From positions 58,434,351 to 58,498,350 of the forward strand of contig OX638131.1 of the NCBI GenBank assembly GCA_951804985.1: a DNA stretch of 64,000 nucleotides, in the 5' to 3' direction. The notes beneath the pieces were generated by a model. It was not told the origin of the DNA. It saw nothing but the letters and a program-made list of their open reading frames with translations, and made no database searches. The stretch comes from Dryomyza anilis (Eukaryota; Arthropoda; Insecta; Diptera; Dryomyzidae). The translations under genes and the position numbers were made by a program. Below are positions 12,703 to 26,980 of this stretch, piece after piece. Numbering within the stretch: the stretch's first letter is position 1; each line of letters opens with the position of its first letter.

Positions 12703-14155
12703 CTGGCTATGTTAAGTGTTGTGCCAATACAATTAAATGCTGTCTGTGTTTAACATGCATAATTCTTAACCCTAAAAATATGCCATCCAGAAAAATATAC
12801 TAGTTAAAATTATATTGTGAATCGTAAACCTAGAGCATTTCAATGCATTTTATTAAATTTTTCAACATTTTTTTTTATTTTTTATTAAAAATCTTTAAAC
12901 ATGCACAGTGGAAATTATAATAATAGAATTCATATACAAATTTTTAAATGCATAAATAAATAATTCGTTTAAAACTGCAAGTACAAGTGACAGCATCAAT
13001 GAATGCACAATTGCACCAGCAGACGCTAAACCAGGCAATCCAGGCTCGCTTTATATTTGGTAGAGTTACAGTTGATCTCAGTACAGCACATAGCGTAGGC
13101 AAGGAATTCACGGAGGCTTATGTAAAAAAACATGCCAAATTCTGTTTGAAAATCGAAACACTGATTTTTATTTGTGGTTTTTTCACATTAGTTTCAGAAA
13201 TTGTATACTGCACTATATTATACTCTGTTACTATTAGTATTTTTTAACACAATTTATATATTTATATAATTTACAAATAACAAAATTATTACCGACGCGA
13301 ACACGTTTTTTCAACGAACAACAAAAGACACGTACGCAGAAAATTATATACAAGAATTCATATTTTGTTTCTTTTCGAACATCAGTATGTTTAAAATGAC
13401 CCTATACATACTTCAAACGACGACAAAAGAGACGTAGGTAGAAAATTGTTCTCAACGAGTGCCAACTTCGTATACAAGAAGAATGTTGGAAGAATACATT
13501 TATTTAAATCCTATTTCTTTTTTGTTTGTTTTTAAACATCAATATCTTCAACCGTTGTATTTAGATTTGATTAGCATTTTCTGTGTTTCGAAACATAGTT
13601 TTAACCAAGTAAATTGCCAAGAAACAGTTTATTCAAATGCAATTAAAATTGTATGTTGATATTGTAACATATTTATGGTAAATTTAACAGATTCTGCTGG
13701 ACAATATAATAATATTTACACGTGAACAAAAATATATCCAATTTCGATTATAATTTAATTACACTTCATTTCAATACATGAGTGGTAATTTCGTATTACT
13801 TTTTAATTACATTCAAACATATTCAAACAAATCTTTTCTATCCGTGTACAAATGTTCTTCAATATATCAATAAAATAATTTTATAAAACATTTAGTTTAC
13901 TTATTTAATTTCCTGATTTATCAAATTTTATCAATTATGTAATTCATTTCAAAATTTTATTTCACAGTTTTATTAAAAGGTTATTTTATTCCATAATTTC
14001 TTTCAAAATGTTCAATTTTTTTTTTAATGACAATTTTCATAATTCCATGATTTTTTGCTTATTAAAATTCTCAAATATTTCTTTTGTTTTATATCAAACA
14101 TTCACAGAATTTTATTTTATTTTACCGAACACATTTTTTCCACTATTTTTCACAA

Positions 14156-14808
14156 TAGATCACATGGGAAATTTTAAAGTAGGTGTAATTATGATTGTTA
14201 GGATTATCAAAATTATAGTCGGTCTAAGCCGACTATAAATACCCTACACATATGTGTGGTTACCACTCAAAGTGATATATAGGTCACCAGGGTATACGAA
14301 TCCTGAAAATAACTACAAACATTCAATCGCTGAAGAATTTCCATTCATTTGATACCCATATTTACAAATGGGTAGGTTTACCGAATTTCGATTTTTTTTT
14401 TGTGAACCACAAGTCTTTTCGCCGGAAAACATTATTATCATGTATTTGAGCATGATATCAATATATATTTGACCAAAAAAAGTTTACCTAAGCACGTATA
14501 CATAAAAATTGATCTTTATATGTACATTTTATATGAGGTATTTGAACATAAGTGGTCGGATCATAGGTCACAATGGACCGATCTCGCCAATTTCATTTAT
14601 AAGTTTCATTTATCTAGCTCTTCAATTTTAAAAGTAGTAGGGATTTCAACAGACAGACGGACAAACAGACGGACATCGCTAAATCGACTCAGGAGGTCAT
14701 GCTGATCAAGAATATATATACTTTTCCATACCGGAGATGCTTCCTTCTGGGTGTTACAAACGGCGTACCAAACTGAATATACCCTTTCACTCTTAGTGTA
14801 GGGTATAA
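14156..14808 (+). mobile_element. mini-me/DINE-1-like element, unit 3 (33 bp deletion)
   Basis: As in unit 2, with the same 33 bp deletion, which supports a direct duplication relationship between units 2 and 3. Confidence 0.7.
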
Positions 14809-15271
14809 AAATATTTTCCATGATCCAAAATAGTTATTTCTTCCAATATTAATCTCCATCCAATACTTCTCGTCCCTTGGGAGTTGATGTATGGTCCGAA
14901 AACCGGCTGCGCCAAAATGTTGAAGTCCTTATTTGACTTTAACATTCTTGATCCTTTTATACTTACATGTTTTTATTATTTAAAACTACCGAGTCTTTTT
15001 TACTTTAAGACACTTTATTTCGTTTCGAAAGTTGGTACACTTATACTTAACACTAGGTCTTAGAACTAGTCACTTCAGCTTATCGGAAACAATTCATTTT
15101 AGTCTATACGTAACTTTTACATAACACCTCGCATTCTAATAATTTCACAATAAATCATGCTAAAATAGTCAGCATTACTAAGTGACTCATAGGCTAAAAT
15201 AACTAAATCAGCATTTATTTGTATGATCAGAGTGACCTATTTATTTATTGTGGGCGTACTATTCTGGATAT

Positions 15272-17416
15272 TAGGGATGTCGATCCCGGAACGTTTTCGC
15301 AAACACGGGATTTCGAGATTTCAAAATTACAATCCCGGGATTAATCCCGGGATTTCCACAAATTAAATCAGTATTCTTTAAAGCATTTAAAATACTAACT
15401 TTAAGATTTTCAAACACAGCTGTGGAAAAAAAAGTGTTAACCTTTATCCAATCTTAGGGTGAAATTTTTCGATTGAGTAGATATTTTACGTTATGTTCCA
15501 TTATTACGCTGTCCAACAAAATAGGATTATTATTATATTTGAATACATTTGTGGCAAACGATAATTTTACGATATCGAAACGATATCATTTATAGGCTTT
15601 AATTGTCGTTTTCGATAATCTATAATGATACGAGAACGATAGGGTTTTCGATAAAAACGAACCTGTCTAAAACGATATCGTTGTTTTTGTCGTCAAAGAT
15701 ATCGAGATGATATCATAAATGGATTTATTTTCGATAAACAAATTTTATTTGTTCAGAAATTTTTATTTTTTTGACAAAAATTATGAACTATTTTATAGAA
15801 TTTAAAAATTATCGTCAAATGGTTTGTAGGGAAATTATAATTTTTTTTTATAACTTTTCCCTTTTGTTATAAATATTTATTATATTTAAACAATACCAAT
15901 ATTTGATTAAACGCGAAAAATCGTTTCCAAAAGTTATTCAAAACATAACCAAACATTTTTATTCTGATTATAAAACTTTCGAAATACCCACTTTCTGTAT
16001 TACTAAAAGAACAACGAAACGAATATTTTCAAACTTTAAAATTAATATAAAATTACGTCACTTTCGTCTAATATTCTTTCGTTTTCAAATACAGAAAGTG
16101 GCACTGCACTTAATTAAACTTTTAATGATAATTTTTTACCATTTTTAATGTTCAACTTTAACTTTTTTAAAATAAGTTACAGTTCTTAATTATATAAAAT
16201 AATTGATTTATCGAAAATATTGTTGATTTTGTTGTGTTCGCGACATTTCATTAATTTGGAAACAAATCATTTGACTTTGGATTGTAATTGAATAACAATT
16301 AAAAAAAATCGTTATATGAGTCACTTGACTTTGAAACTTATAAATTTGTTTAAAATTACGTCCCTTTCGTCTAATAGTTAATAAATAAAAAAAGTAAAAT
16401 ATTTTAAGTGAATTAAGTAATTGAAGAGTGGGTGCAATAAGAAAAAGTAAGTTTTGAGATATTTGAGTTTAAATTATAGGAATGTTTGTATTTCATAATT
16501 TAATGAACCGATATTATTAGTTCGGCGTACCAAACTGAATATACCTTTCACTCTTAGTGTAGGGTATAAAAATTTTCAATATCAGAAAATTTAAATTTAA
16601 CAAGTAAAAAAATGTTGCTTTTATTTAATTTAGTATTTATAACTTTAGTATTTATAACCAAGAGTCGTAACTGGGGTTAAAAGGGGATACATGACACTAC
16701 ATAACAATGCATAGAAATTCTTTTTTCTAATACGTCTTTTATTCATACAATATTTCACTTTTGAAAAAAAATTAATTTATTTTTTTTATATTTCGCAAAT
16801 AAAATTTTTCACGCATAAAAGCTAATTTGTATATTGTAGCGCAAGGTGTTATGGGACTAATATAGAAAAGTTATTTTCAGTATTTTCTTTTGTTGAATTT
16901 TTAAAAATACAGGAAGACCAAAATAATAATTTATAAAAATGGGCTATTATTTTGAAAACTTTACCATTTTCAGAATCAGTGCCATAAATGTATCCAATAT
17001 TTGTTGAAATTTTTACTACACCAAAATTATTGTAGGGCAGTTTAGTTAAAAAATAATTATAAGACGGAATTAGATTCATCTAACGAAGCTGGAAGCATTC
17101 ACGTTATGTTGTTTTTAATAATGCATACAAAATTTACATTTAGTTTATTTTATATTTAGAAAAGCAATAATATAGATAATTGAATCAAAATAAATGACAA
17201 TAAGAATATTTTAAAAATATGTTAGTGCCTTAGTTTAATATTACTCATTGACACAGTGAATAAATGCATGATTGTTTATTTTATTTTCATAAATAGCAGC
17301 ACTTTTAATACTATTTATAACATATTTCTAATCCCGAAAATCCCGGGATTTCTGTTTTGAATCCCGGGATTATTTCGGGACTGATTTTAGGCTCAATCCC
17401 GGGATCGACATACCTA
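15272..17416 (+). mobile_element. Non-autonomous hAT element, unit 3
   Basis: As in units 1 and 2. It has a private T in GATAATTGAATC near 17176. Confidence 0.85.
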
Positions 17417-18572
17417 CTGGCTATGTTAAGTGTTGTGCCAATACAATTAAATGCTGTCTGTGTTTAACATGCATAATTCTTAACCCTAAAAATATGCCAT
17501 CCAGAAAAATATACTAGTTAAAATTATATTGTGAATCGTAAACCTAGAGCATTTCAATGCATTTTATTAAATTTTTCAACATTTTTTTTTATTTTTTATT
17601 AAAAATCTTTAAACATGCACAGTGGAAATTATAATAATAGAATTCATATACAAATTTTTTTTAACACAATTTATATATTTATATAATTTACAAATAACAA
17701 AATTATTACCGACGCGAACACGTTTTTTCAACGAACAACAAAAGACACGTACGCAGAAAATTATATACAAGAATTCATATTTTGTTTCTTTTCGAACATC
17801 AGTATGTTTAAAATGACCCTATACATACTTCAAACGACGACAAAAGAGACGTAGGTAGAAAATTGTTCTCAACGAGTGCCAACTTCGTATACAAGAAGAA
17901 TGTTGGAAGAATACATTTATTTAAATCCTATTTCTTTTTTGTTTGTTTTTAAACATCAATATCTTCAACCGTTGTATTTAGATTTGATTAGCATTTTCTG
18001 TGTTTCGAAACATAGTTTTAACCAAGTAAATTGCCAAGAAACAGTTTATTCAAATGCAATTAAAATTGTATGTTGATATTGTAACATATTTATGGTAAAT
18101 TTAACAGATTCTGCTGGACAATATAATAATATTTACACGTGAACAAAAATATATCCAATTTCGATTATAATTTAATTACACTTCATTTCAATACATGAGT
18201 GGTAATTTCGTATTACTTTTTAATTACATTCAAACATATTCAAACAAATCTTTTCTATCCGTGTACAAATGTTCTTCAATATATCAATTAAATAATTTTA
18301 TAAAACATTTAGTTTACTTATTTAATTTCCTGATTTATCAAATTTTATCAATTATGTAATTCATTTCAAAATTTTATTTCACAGTTTTATTAAAAGGTTA
18401 TTTTATTCCATAATTTCTTTCAAAATGTTCAATTTTTTTTTTAATGACAATTTTCATAATTCCATGATTTTTTGCTTATTAAAATTCTCAAATATTTCTT
18501 TTGTTTTATATCAAACATTCACAGAATTTTATTTTATTTTACCGAACACATTTTTTCCACTATTTTTCACAA

Positions 18573-19256
18573 TAGATCACATGGGAAATTTTAAAGTAGG
18601 TGTAATTATGATTGTTAGGATTATCAAAATTATAGTCGGTCTAAGCCGACTATAAATACCCTACACATATGTGTGGTTACCACTCAAAGTGATATATAGG
18701 TCACCAGGGTATACGAATCCTGAAAATAACTACAAACATTCAATCGCTGAAGAATTTCCATTCATTTGATACCCATATTTACAAATGGGTAGGTTTACCG
18801 AATTTCGATTTTTTTTTTGTGAACCACAAGTCTTTTCGCCGGAAAACATTATTATCATGTATTTGAGCATGATATCAATATATATTTGACCAAAAAAAGT
18901 TTACCTAAGCACGTATACATAAAAATTGATCTTTATATGTACATTTTATATGAGGTATTTGAACATAAGTGGTCGGATCATAGGTCACAATGGACCGATC
19001 TCGCCAATTTTTTCGCACATACAGCGTAGGTATATTAGTAATCTAAGTTATAAGTTTCATTTATCTAGCTCTTCAATTTTAAGTAGTAGGGATTTCAACA
19101 GACAGACGGACAAACAGACGGACATCGCTAAATCGACTCAGGAGGTCATGCTGATCAAGAATATATATACTTTTCCATACCGGAGATGCTTCCTTCTGGG
19201 TGTTACAAACGGCGTACCAAACTGAATATACCCTTTCACTCTTAGTGTAGGGTATA
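18573..19256 (+). mobile_element. mini-me/DINE-1-like element, unit 4
   Basis: Full-length form; lacks two A residues just before GTAGTAGGG near 19081. Confidence 0.7.
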
Positions 19257-19720
19257 AAAATATTTTCCATGATCCAAAATAGTTATTTCTTCCAATATTA
19301 ATCTCCATCCAATACTTCTCGTCCCTTGGGAGTTGATGTATGGTCCGAAAACCGGCTGCGCCAAAATGTTGAAGTCCTTATTTGACTTTAACATTCTTGA
19401 TCCTTTTATACTTACATGTTTTTATTATTTAAAACTACCGAGTCTTTTTTACTTTAAGACACTTTATTTCGTTTCGAAAGTTGGTACACTTATACTTAAC
19501 ACTAGGTCTTAGAACTAGTCACTTCAGCTTATCGGAAACAATTCATTTTAGTCTATACGTAACTTTTACATAACACCTCGCATTCTAATAATTTCACAAT
19601 AAATCATGCTAAAATAGTCAGCATTACTAAGTGACTCATAGGCTAAAATAACTAAATCAGCATTTATTTGTATGATCAGAGTGACCTATTTATTTATTGT
19701 GGGCGTACTATTCTGGATAT

Positions 19721-21845
19721 TAGGGATGTCGATCCCGGAACGTTTTCGCAAACACGGGATTTCGAGATTTCAAAATTACAATCCCGGGATTTCCACAAAT
19801 TAAATCAGTATTCTTTAAAGCATTTAAAATACTAACTTTAAGATTTTCAAACACAGCTGTGGAAAAAAAAGTGTTAACCTTTATCCAATCTTAGGGTGAA
19901 ATTTTTCGATTGAGTAGATATTTTACGTTATGTTCCATTATTACGCTGTCCAACAAAATAGGATTATTATTATATTTGAATACATTTGTGGCAAACGATA
20001 ATTTTACGATATCGAAACGAGATCATTTATAGGCTTTAATTGTCGTTTTCGATAATCTATAATGATACGAGAACGATAGGGTTTTCGATAAAAACGAACC
20101 TGTCTAAAACGATATCGTTGTTTTTGTCGTCAAAGATATCGAGATGATATCATAAATGGATTTATTTTCGATAAACAAATTTTATTTGTTCAGAAATTTT
20201 TATTTTTTTGACAAAAATTATGAACTATTTTATAGAATTTAAAAATTATCGTCAAATGGTTTGTAGGGAAATTATAATTTTTTTTTATAACTTTTCCCTT
20301 TTGTTATAAATATTTATTATATTTAAACAATACCAATATTTGATTAAACGCGAAAAATCGTTTCCAAAAGTTATTCAAAACATAACCAAACATTTTTATT
20401 CTGATTATAAAACTTTCGAAATACCCACTTTCTGTATTACTAAAAGAACAACGAAACGAATATTTTCAAACTTTAAAATTAATATAAAATTACGTCACTT
20501 TCGTCTAATATTCTTTCGTTTTCAAATACAGAAAGTGGCACTGCACTTAATTAAACTTTTAATGATAATTTTTTACCATTTTTAATGTTCAACTTTAACT
20601 TTTTTAAAATAAGTTACAGTTCTTAATTATATAAAATAATTGATTTATCGAAAATATTGTTGATTTTGTTGTGTTCGCGACATTTCATTAATTTGGAAAC
20701 AAATCATTTGACTTTGGATTGTAATTGAATAACAATTAAAAAAAATCGTTATATGAGTCACTTGACTTTGAAACTTATAAATTTGTTTAAAATTACGTCC
20801 CTTTCGTCTAATAGTTAATAAATAAAAAAAGTAAAATATTTTAAGTGAATTAAGTAATTGAAGAGTGGGTGCAATAAGAAAAAGTAAGTTTTGAGTTATT
20901 TGAGTTTAAATTATAGGAATGTTTGTATTTCATAATTTAATGAACCGATATTATTAGTTCGGCGTACCAAACTGAATATACCTTTCACTCTTAGTGTAGG
21001 GTATAAAAATTTACAATATCAGAAAATTTAAATTTAACAAGTAAAAAAATGTTGCTTTTATTTAATTTAGTATTTATAACTTTAGTATTTATAACCAAGA
21101 GTCGTAACTGGGGTTAAAAGGGGATACATGACACTACATAACAATGCATAGAAATTCTTTTTTCTAATACGTCTTTTATTCATACAATATTTCACTTTTG
21201 AAAAAAAATTAATTTATTTTTTTTATATTTCGCAAATAAAATTTTTCACGCATAAAAGCTAATTTGTATATTGTAGCGCAAGGTGTTATGGGACTAATAT
21301 AGAAAAGTTATTTTCAGTATTTTCTTTTGTTGAATTTTTAAAAATACAGGAAGACCAAAATAATAATTTATAAAAATGGGCTATTATTTTGAAAACTTTA
21401 CCATTTTCAGAATCAGTGCCATAAATGTATCCAATATTTGTTGAAATTTTTACTACACCAAAATTATTGTAGGGCAGTTTAGTTAAAAAATAATTATAAG
21501 ACGGAATTAGATTCATCTAACGAAGCTGGAAGCATTCACGTTATGTTGTTTTTAATAATGCATACAAAATTTACATTTAGTTTATTTTATATTTAGAAAA
21601 GCAATAATATAGATAAGTGAATCAAAATAAATGACAATAAGAATATTTTAAAAATATGTTAGTGCCTTAGTTTAATATTACTCATTGACACAGTGCATGA
21701 TTGTTTATTTTATTTTCATAAATAGCAGCACTTTTAATACTATTTATAACATATTTCTAATCCCGAAAATCCCGGGATTTCTGTTTTGAATCCCGGGATT
21801 ATTTCGGGACTGATTTTAGGCTCAATCCCGGGATCGACATACCTA
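19721..21845 (+). mobile_element. Non-autonomous hAT element, unit 4 (small deletions)
   Basis: Ends intact. It has lost 11 bp from the left CCCGGG subterminal repeat and 8 bp near the right side. Confidence 0.85.
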
Positions 21846-23273
21846 CTGGCTATGTTAAGTGTTGTGTTTAACATGCATAATTCTTAACCCTAAAAATATG
21901 CCATCCAGAAAAATATACTAGTTAAAATTATATTGTGAATCGTAAACCTAGAGCATTTCAATGCATTTTATTAAATTTTTCAACATTTTTTTTTATTTTT
22001 TATTAAAAATCTTTAAACATGCACAGTGGAAATTATAATAATAGAATTCATATACAAATTTTTAAATGCATAAATAAATAATTCGTTTAAAACTGCAAGT
22101 ACAAGTGACAGCATCAATGAATGCACAATTGCACCAGCAGACGCTAAACCAGGCAATCCAGGCTCGCTTTATATTTGGTAGAGTTACAGTTGATCTCAGT
22201 ACAGCACATAGCGTAGGCAAGGAATTCACGGAGGCTTATGTAAAAAAACATGCCAAATTCTGTTTGAAAATCGAAACACTGATTTTTATTTGTGGTTTTT
22301 TCACATTAGTTTCAGAAATTGTATACTGCACTATATTATACTCTGTTACTATTAGTATTTTTTAACACAATTTATATATTTATATAATTTACAAATAACA
22401 AAATTATTACCGACGCGAACACGTTTTTTCAACGAACAACAAAAGACACGTACGCAGAAAATTATATACAAGAATTCATATTTTGTTTCTTTTCGAACAT
22501 CAGTATGTTTAAAATGACCCTATACATACTTCAAACGACGACAAAAGAGACGTAGGTAGAAAATTGTTCTCAACGAGTGCCAACTTCGTATACAAGAAGA
22601 ATGTTGGAAGAATACATTTATTTAAATCCTATTTCTTTTTTGTTTGTTTTTAAACATCAATATCTTCAACCGTTGTATTTAGATTTGATTAGCATTTTCT
22701 GTGTTTCGAAACATAGTTTTAACCAAGTAAATTGCCAAGAAACAGTTTATTCAAATGCAATTAAAATTGTATGTTGATATTGTAACATATTTATGGTAAA
22801 TTTAACAGATTCTGCTGGACAATATAATAATATTTACACGTGAACAAAAATATATCCAATTTCGATTATAATTTAATTACACTTCATTTCAATACATGAG
22901 TGGTAATTTCGTATTACTTTTTAATTACATTCAAACATATTCAAACAAATCTTTTCTATCCGTGTACAAATGTTCTTCAATATATCAATTAAATAATTTT
23001 ATAAAACATTTAGTTTACTTATTTAATTTCCTGATTTATCAAATTTTATCAATTATGTAATTCATTTCAAAATTTTATTTCACAGTTTTATTAAAAGGTT
23101 ATTTTATTCCATAATTTCTTTCAAAATGTTCAATTTTTTTTTTAATGACAATTTTCATAATTCCATGATTTTTTGCTTATTAAAATTCTCAAATATTTCT
23201 TTTGTTTTATATCAAACATTCACAGAATTTTATTTTATTTTACCGAACACATTTTTTCCACTATTTTTCACAA

Positions 23274-23971
23274 TAGATCACATGGGAAATTTTAAAGTAG
23301 GTGTAATTATGATTGTTAGGATTATCAAAATTATAGTCGGTCTAAGCCGACTATAAATACCCTACACATATGTGTGGTTACCACTCAAAGTGATATATAG
23401 GTCACCAGGGTATACGAATCCTGAAAATAACTACAAACATTCAATCGCTGAAGAATTTCCATTCATTTGATACCCATATTTACAAATGGGTAGGTTTACC
23501 GAATTTCGATTTTTTTTTTGTGAACCACAAGTCTTTTCGCCGGAAAACATTATTATCATGTATTTGAGCATGATATCAATATATATTTGACCAAAAAAAG
23601 TTTACCTAAGCACGTATACATAAAAATTGATCTTTATATGTACATTTTATATGAGGTATTTGAACATAAGTGGTCGGATCATAGGTCACAATGGACCGAT
23701 CTCGCCAATTTTTTCGCACATACAGCGTAGGTATATTAGTAATCTAAGTTATAAGTTTCATTTATCTAGCTCTTCAATTTTAAAAGTAGTAGGGATTTCA
23801 ACAGACAGACGGACAAACAGACGGACAAACAGACGGACATCGCTAAATCGACTCAGGAGGTCATGCTGATCAAGAATATATATACTTTTCCATACCGGAG
23901 ATGCTTCCTTCTGGGTGTTACAAACGGCGTACCAAACTGAATATACCCTTTCACTCTTAGTGTAGGGTATA
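23274..23971 (+). mobile_element. mini-me/DINE-1-like element, unit 5 (expanded microsatellite)
   Basis: Full-length form with a 12 bp longer RGAC tract, showing that the tract still changes length between otherwise near-identical copies. Confidence 0.7.
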
Positions 23972-24435
23972 AAAATATTTTCCATGATCCAAAATAGTTA
24001 TTTCTTCCAATATTAATCTCCATCCAATACTTCTCGTCCCTTGGGAGTTGATGTATGGTCCGAAAACCGGCTGCGCCAAAATGTTGAAGTCCTTATTTGA
24101 CTTTAACATTCTTGATCCTTTTATACTTACATGTTTTTATTATTTAAAACTACCGAGTCTTTTTTACTTTAAGACACTTTATTTCGTTTCGAAAGTTGGT
24201 ACACTTATACTTAACACTAGGTCTTAGAACTAGTCACTTCAGCTTATCGGAAACAATTCATTTTAGTCTATACGTAACTTTTACATAACACCTCGCATTC
24301 TAATAATTTCACAATAAATCATGCTAAAATAGTCAGCATTACTAAGTGACTCATAGGCTAAAATAACTAAATCAGCATTTATTTGTATGATCAGAGTGAC
24401 CTATTTATTTATTGTGGGCGTACTATTCTGGATAT

Positions 24436-25483
24436 TAGGGATGTCGATCCCGGAACGTTTTCGCAAACACGGGATTTCGAGATTTCAAAATTACAATCCC
24501 GGGATTAATCCCGGGATTTCCACAAATTAAATCAGTATTCTTTAAAGCATTTAAAATACTAACTTTAAGATTTTCAAACACAGCTGTGGAAAAAAAAGTG
24601 TTAACCTTTATCCAATCTTAGGGTGAAATTTTTCGATTGAGTAGATATTTTACGTTATGTTCCATTATTACGCTGTCCAACAAAATAGGATTATTATTAT
24701 ATTTGAATACATTTGTGGCAAACGATAATTTTACGATATCGAAACGAGATCATTTATAGGCTTTAATTGTCGTTTTCGATAATCTATAATGATACGAGAA
24801 CGATAGGGTTTTCGATAAAAACGAACCTGTCTAAAACGATATCGTTGTTTTTGTCGTCAAAGATATCGAGATGATATCATAAATGGATTTATTTTCGATA
24901 AACAAATTTTATTTGTTCAGAAATTTTTATTTTTTTGACAAAAATTATGAACTATTTTATAGAATTTAAAAATTATCGTCAAATGGTTTGTAGGGAAATT
25001 ATAATTTTTTTTTATAACTTTTCCCTTTTGTTATAAATATTTATTATATTTAAACAATACCAATATTTGATTAAACGCGAAAAATCGTTTCCAAAAGTTA
25101 TTCAAAACATAACCAAACATTTTTATTCTGATTATAAAACTTTCGAAATACCCACTTTCTGTATTACTAAAAGAACAACGAAACGAATATTTTCAAACTT
25201 TAAAATTAATATAAAATTACGTCACTTTCGTCTAATATTCTTTCGTTTTCAAATACAGAAAGTGGCACTGCACTTAATTAAACTTTTAATGATAATTTTT
25301 TACCATTTTTAATGTTCAACTTTAACTTTTTTAAAATAAGTTACAGTTCTTAATTATATAAAATAATTGATTTATCGAAAATATTGTTGATTTTGTTGTG
25401 TTCGCGACATTTCATTAATTTGGAAACAAATCATTTGACTTTGGATTGTAATTGAATAACAATTAAAAAAAATCGTTATATGA
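24436..25483 (+). mobile_element. hAT element of unit 5, right half missing
   Basis: Left TIR and left half match the other copies; the sequence stops at the array end, so the right TIR is absent. Confidence 0.8.
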
Positions 25484-25637
25484 GTCTTTTTATTTATATT
25501 TAGAACATTATATTTAAAACATTAAATTACTATAACAAATAGAGTTGAAGACTTTTGGCCTTAAAATTTTGCATTCTTATAATTGTAGGTATACTTGATC
25601 CAAATCTATTAATCATTATCATTAAATCGAAAAACTA
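25484..25637. other. Array edge, unclassified AT-rich sequence
   Basis: No similarity to the unit and no reading frame. It ends with TA, the left target base pair of the inverted TA-target element that follows. Confidence 0.4.
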
Positions 25638-25800
25638 CACTCAGAAGAAAATGTATCATTAAGTACTTTATGGTACGACCATTGTTCTTATGGTGCATGT
25701 AATAATAGTTTTTTGGTTTTAAATCAAAAGTTTTCTAATTAATTCAATAGTATTTTAAAAATACAGTACCATAAATTTTTTCAATATTATTATTTTAAGG
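25638..25800 (-). mobile_element. Split TA-target element, first half (inverted)
   Basis: Starts CACTCAGAAGAAAATGTA after a TA. It is the diverged inverse of 27890-28056, the right end of the intact element at 27199. Its other half lies at 28542-28815, with 2.7 kb of other repeats between. Confidence 0.65.
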
Positions 25801-26980
25801 AGGAGGTCATGCTGATCAAGAATATATATACTTTTCCATACCGGAGATGCTTCCTTCTGGGTGTTACAAACGGCGTACCAAACTGAATATACCCTTTCAC
25901 TCTTAGTGTAGGGTATAAAAATATTTTCCATGATCCAAAATAGTTATTTCTTCCAATATTAATCTCCATCCAATACTTCTCGTCCCTTGGGAGTTGATGT
26001 ATGGTCCGAAAACCGGCTGCGCCAAAATGTTGAAGTCCTTATTTGACTTTAACATTCTTGATCCTTTTATACTTACATGTTTTTATTATTTAAAACTACC
26101 GAGTCTTTTTTACTTTAAGACACTTTATTTCGTTTCGAAAGTTGGTACACTTATACTTAACACTAGGTCTTAGAACTAGTCACTTCAGCTTATCGGAAAC
26201 AATTCATTTTAGTCTATACGTAACTTTTACATAACACCTCGCATTCTAATAATTTCACAATAAATCATGCTAAAATAGTCAGCATTACTAAGTGACTCAT
26301 AGGCTAAAATAACTAAATCAGCATTTATTTGTATGATCAGAGTGACCTATTTATTTATTGTGGCGTACTATTCTGGCTATTAGGGATGTCGATCCCGGAA
26401 CGTTTTCGCAAACACGGGATTTCGAGATTTCAAAATTACAATCCCGGGATTAATCCCGGAATTTCCACAAATTAAATCAGTATTCTTTAAAGCATTTAAA
26501 ATACTAACTTTAAGGTTTTCAAACACAGCTGTGGAAAAAAAGTGTTAACCTTTATTCAATCTTAGGGTGAAATTTTTCGATTGAGTAGATAAAATATTGT
26601 TGATTTTGTTGTGTTCGCGACATTTCATTAATTTGGAAACAAATCATTTGACTTTGGATTGTAATTGAATAACAATTAAAAAAAATCGTTATCTGAATTA
26701 AAATTTTATGTCACTTGACTTTGAAACTTATAAGTTTGTTTAAAATTACGTCCCTTTCGTCTAATAGTTAATAAATAAAAAAAGTAAAATATTTTAAGTG
26801 AAATAAGTAATTGAAGAGTGGGTGCAATAAGAAAAAGTAAGTTTTGAGATATTTGAGTTTAAATTATTGGAATGTTTGTATTTCATAATTTAATGAACCG
26901 ATATTATTAGTTCAAAATTTTCATCAAAAATACTATATTAAATAAAGAAAAAAAAATACTTGTTAAATTTAAATATGAAT
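25801..26980 (+). repeat. Degenerate sixth array unit
   Basis: Begins inside the mini-me core (AGGAGGTCATGCTGATC), runs through the unclassified block (25917-26373) and into the hAT left end at 26374, here flanked by CTGGCTAT. About 750 bp of the hAT is deleted at 26591. From about 26915 the order differs from the main units, ending with an inverted ATTTAAATTTAACAAGT segment. Confidence 0.75.

Larger units (their letters stand above)
8168..12881 (+). repeat. Array unit 2 (4714 bp)
   Basis: Lacks the 33 bp segment in its mini-me element (junction at about 9880). It shares with unit 3 the variant ATATCAATAAAATAA near 9154, where units 1, 4 and 5 have ATATCAATTAAATAA. Otherwise almost identical to unit 1. 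Confidence 0.9.
12882..17595 (+). repeat. Array unit 3 (4714 bp)
   Basis: Shares the 33 bp deletion and the spacer variant with unit 2. Private or partly shared changes include CGATATCATT for CGAGATCATT near 15583, and AAATGGATTT (shared with units 4 and 5) near 15718. Confidence 0.9.
17596..21999 (+). repeat. Array unit 4 (4404 bp, with internal deletions)
   Basis: Missing 297 bp at about 17658 (the GC-richer stretch of element A, breakpoints in a T-run), 2 bp near 19081, 11 bp in the CCCGGG motif near 19785, 8 bp near 21695 and 25 bp near 21865. The last deletion is flanked by short GTGT repeats. It keeps the 33 bp segment lost from units 2 and 3. Confidence 0.9.
3421..25483. repeat. Tandem array of a 4.7 kb unit, four full copies plus one truncated
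   Basis: The anchor TTATTAAAAATC recurs at 3421, 8168, 12882, 17596 and 22000, giving spacings of 4747, 4714, 4714 and 4404 bp. Copies are almost identical over their full length, differing by scattered single bases and a few indels. Each unit contains, in order, the right two-thirds of element A, an AT-rich spacer, a mini-me/DINE-1-like element, an unclassified ~450 bp block, a non-autonomous hAT and a ~180 bp tail. The junction falls in T-rich sequence, fitting origin by microhomology or unequal crossing-over. The short reading frames in the units are AT-rich and lack family motifs; I do not call them genes. Confidence 0.92.
22000..25483 (+). repeat. Array unit 5, truncated inside the hAT element
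   Basis: Matches unit 1 up to TATATGAGTC, then diverges abruptly at about 25484 into unrelated AT-rich sequence. Its RGAC microsatellite at 23806-23838 carries one extra 12 bp GACGGACAAACA repeat. Confidence 0.9.

Noticed and set aside
3526..25312. Repeated short reading frames (66-86 codons) in every array unit, as possible genes
   Set aside because: AT-rich, no family motif, copied passively with the unit. The one GC-richer frame is reported as a segment of element A, not as a gene.
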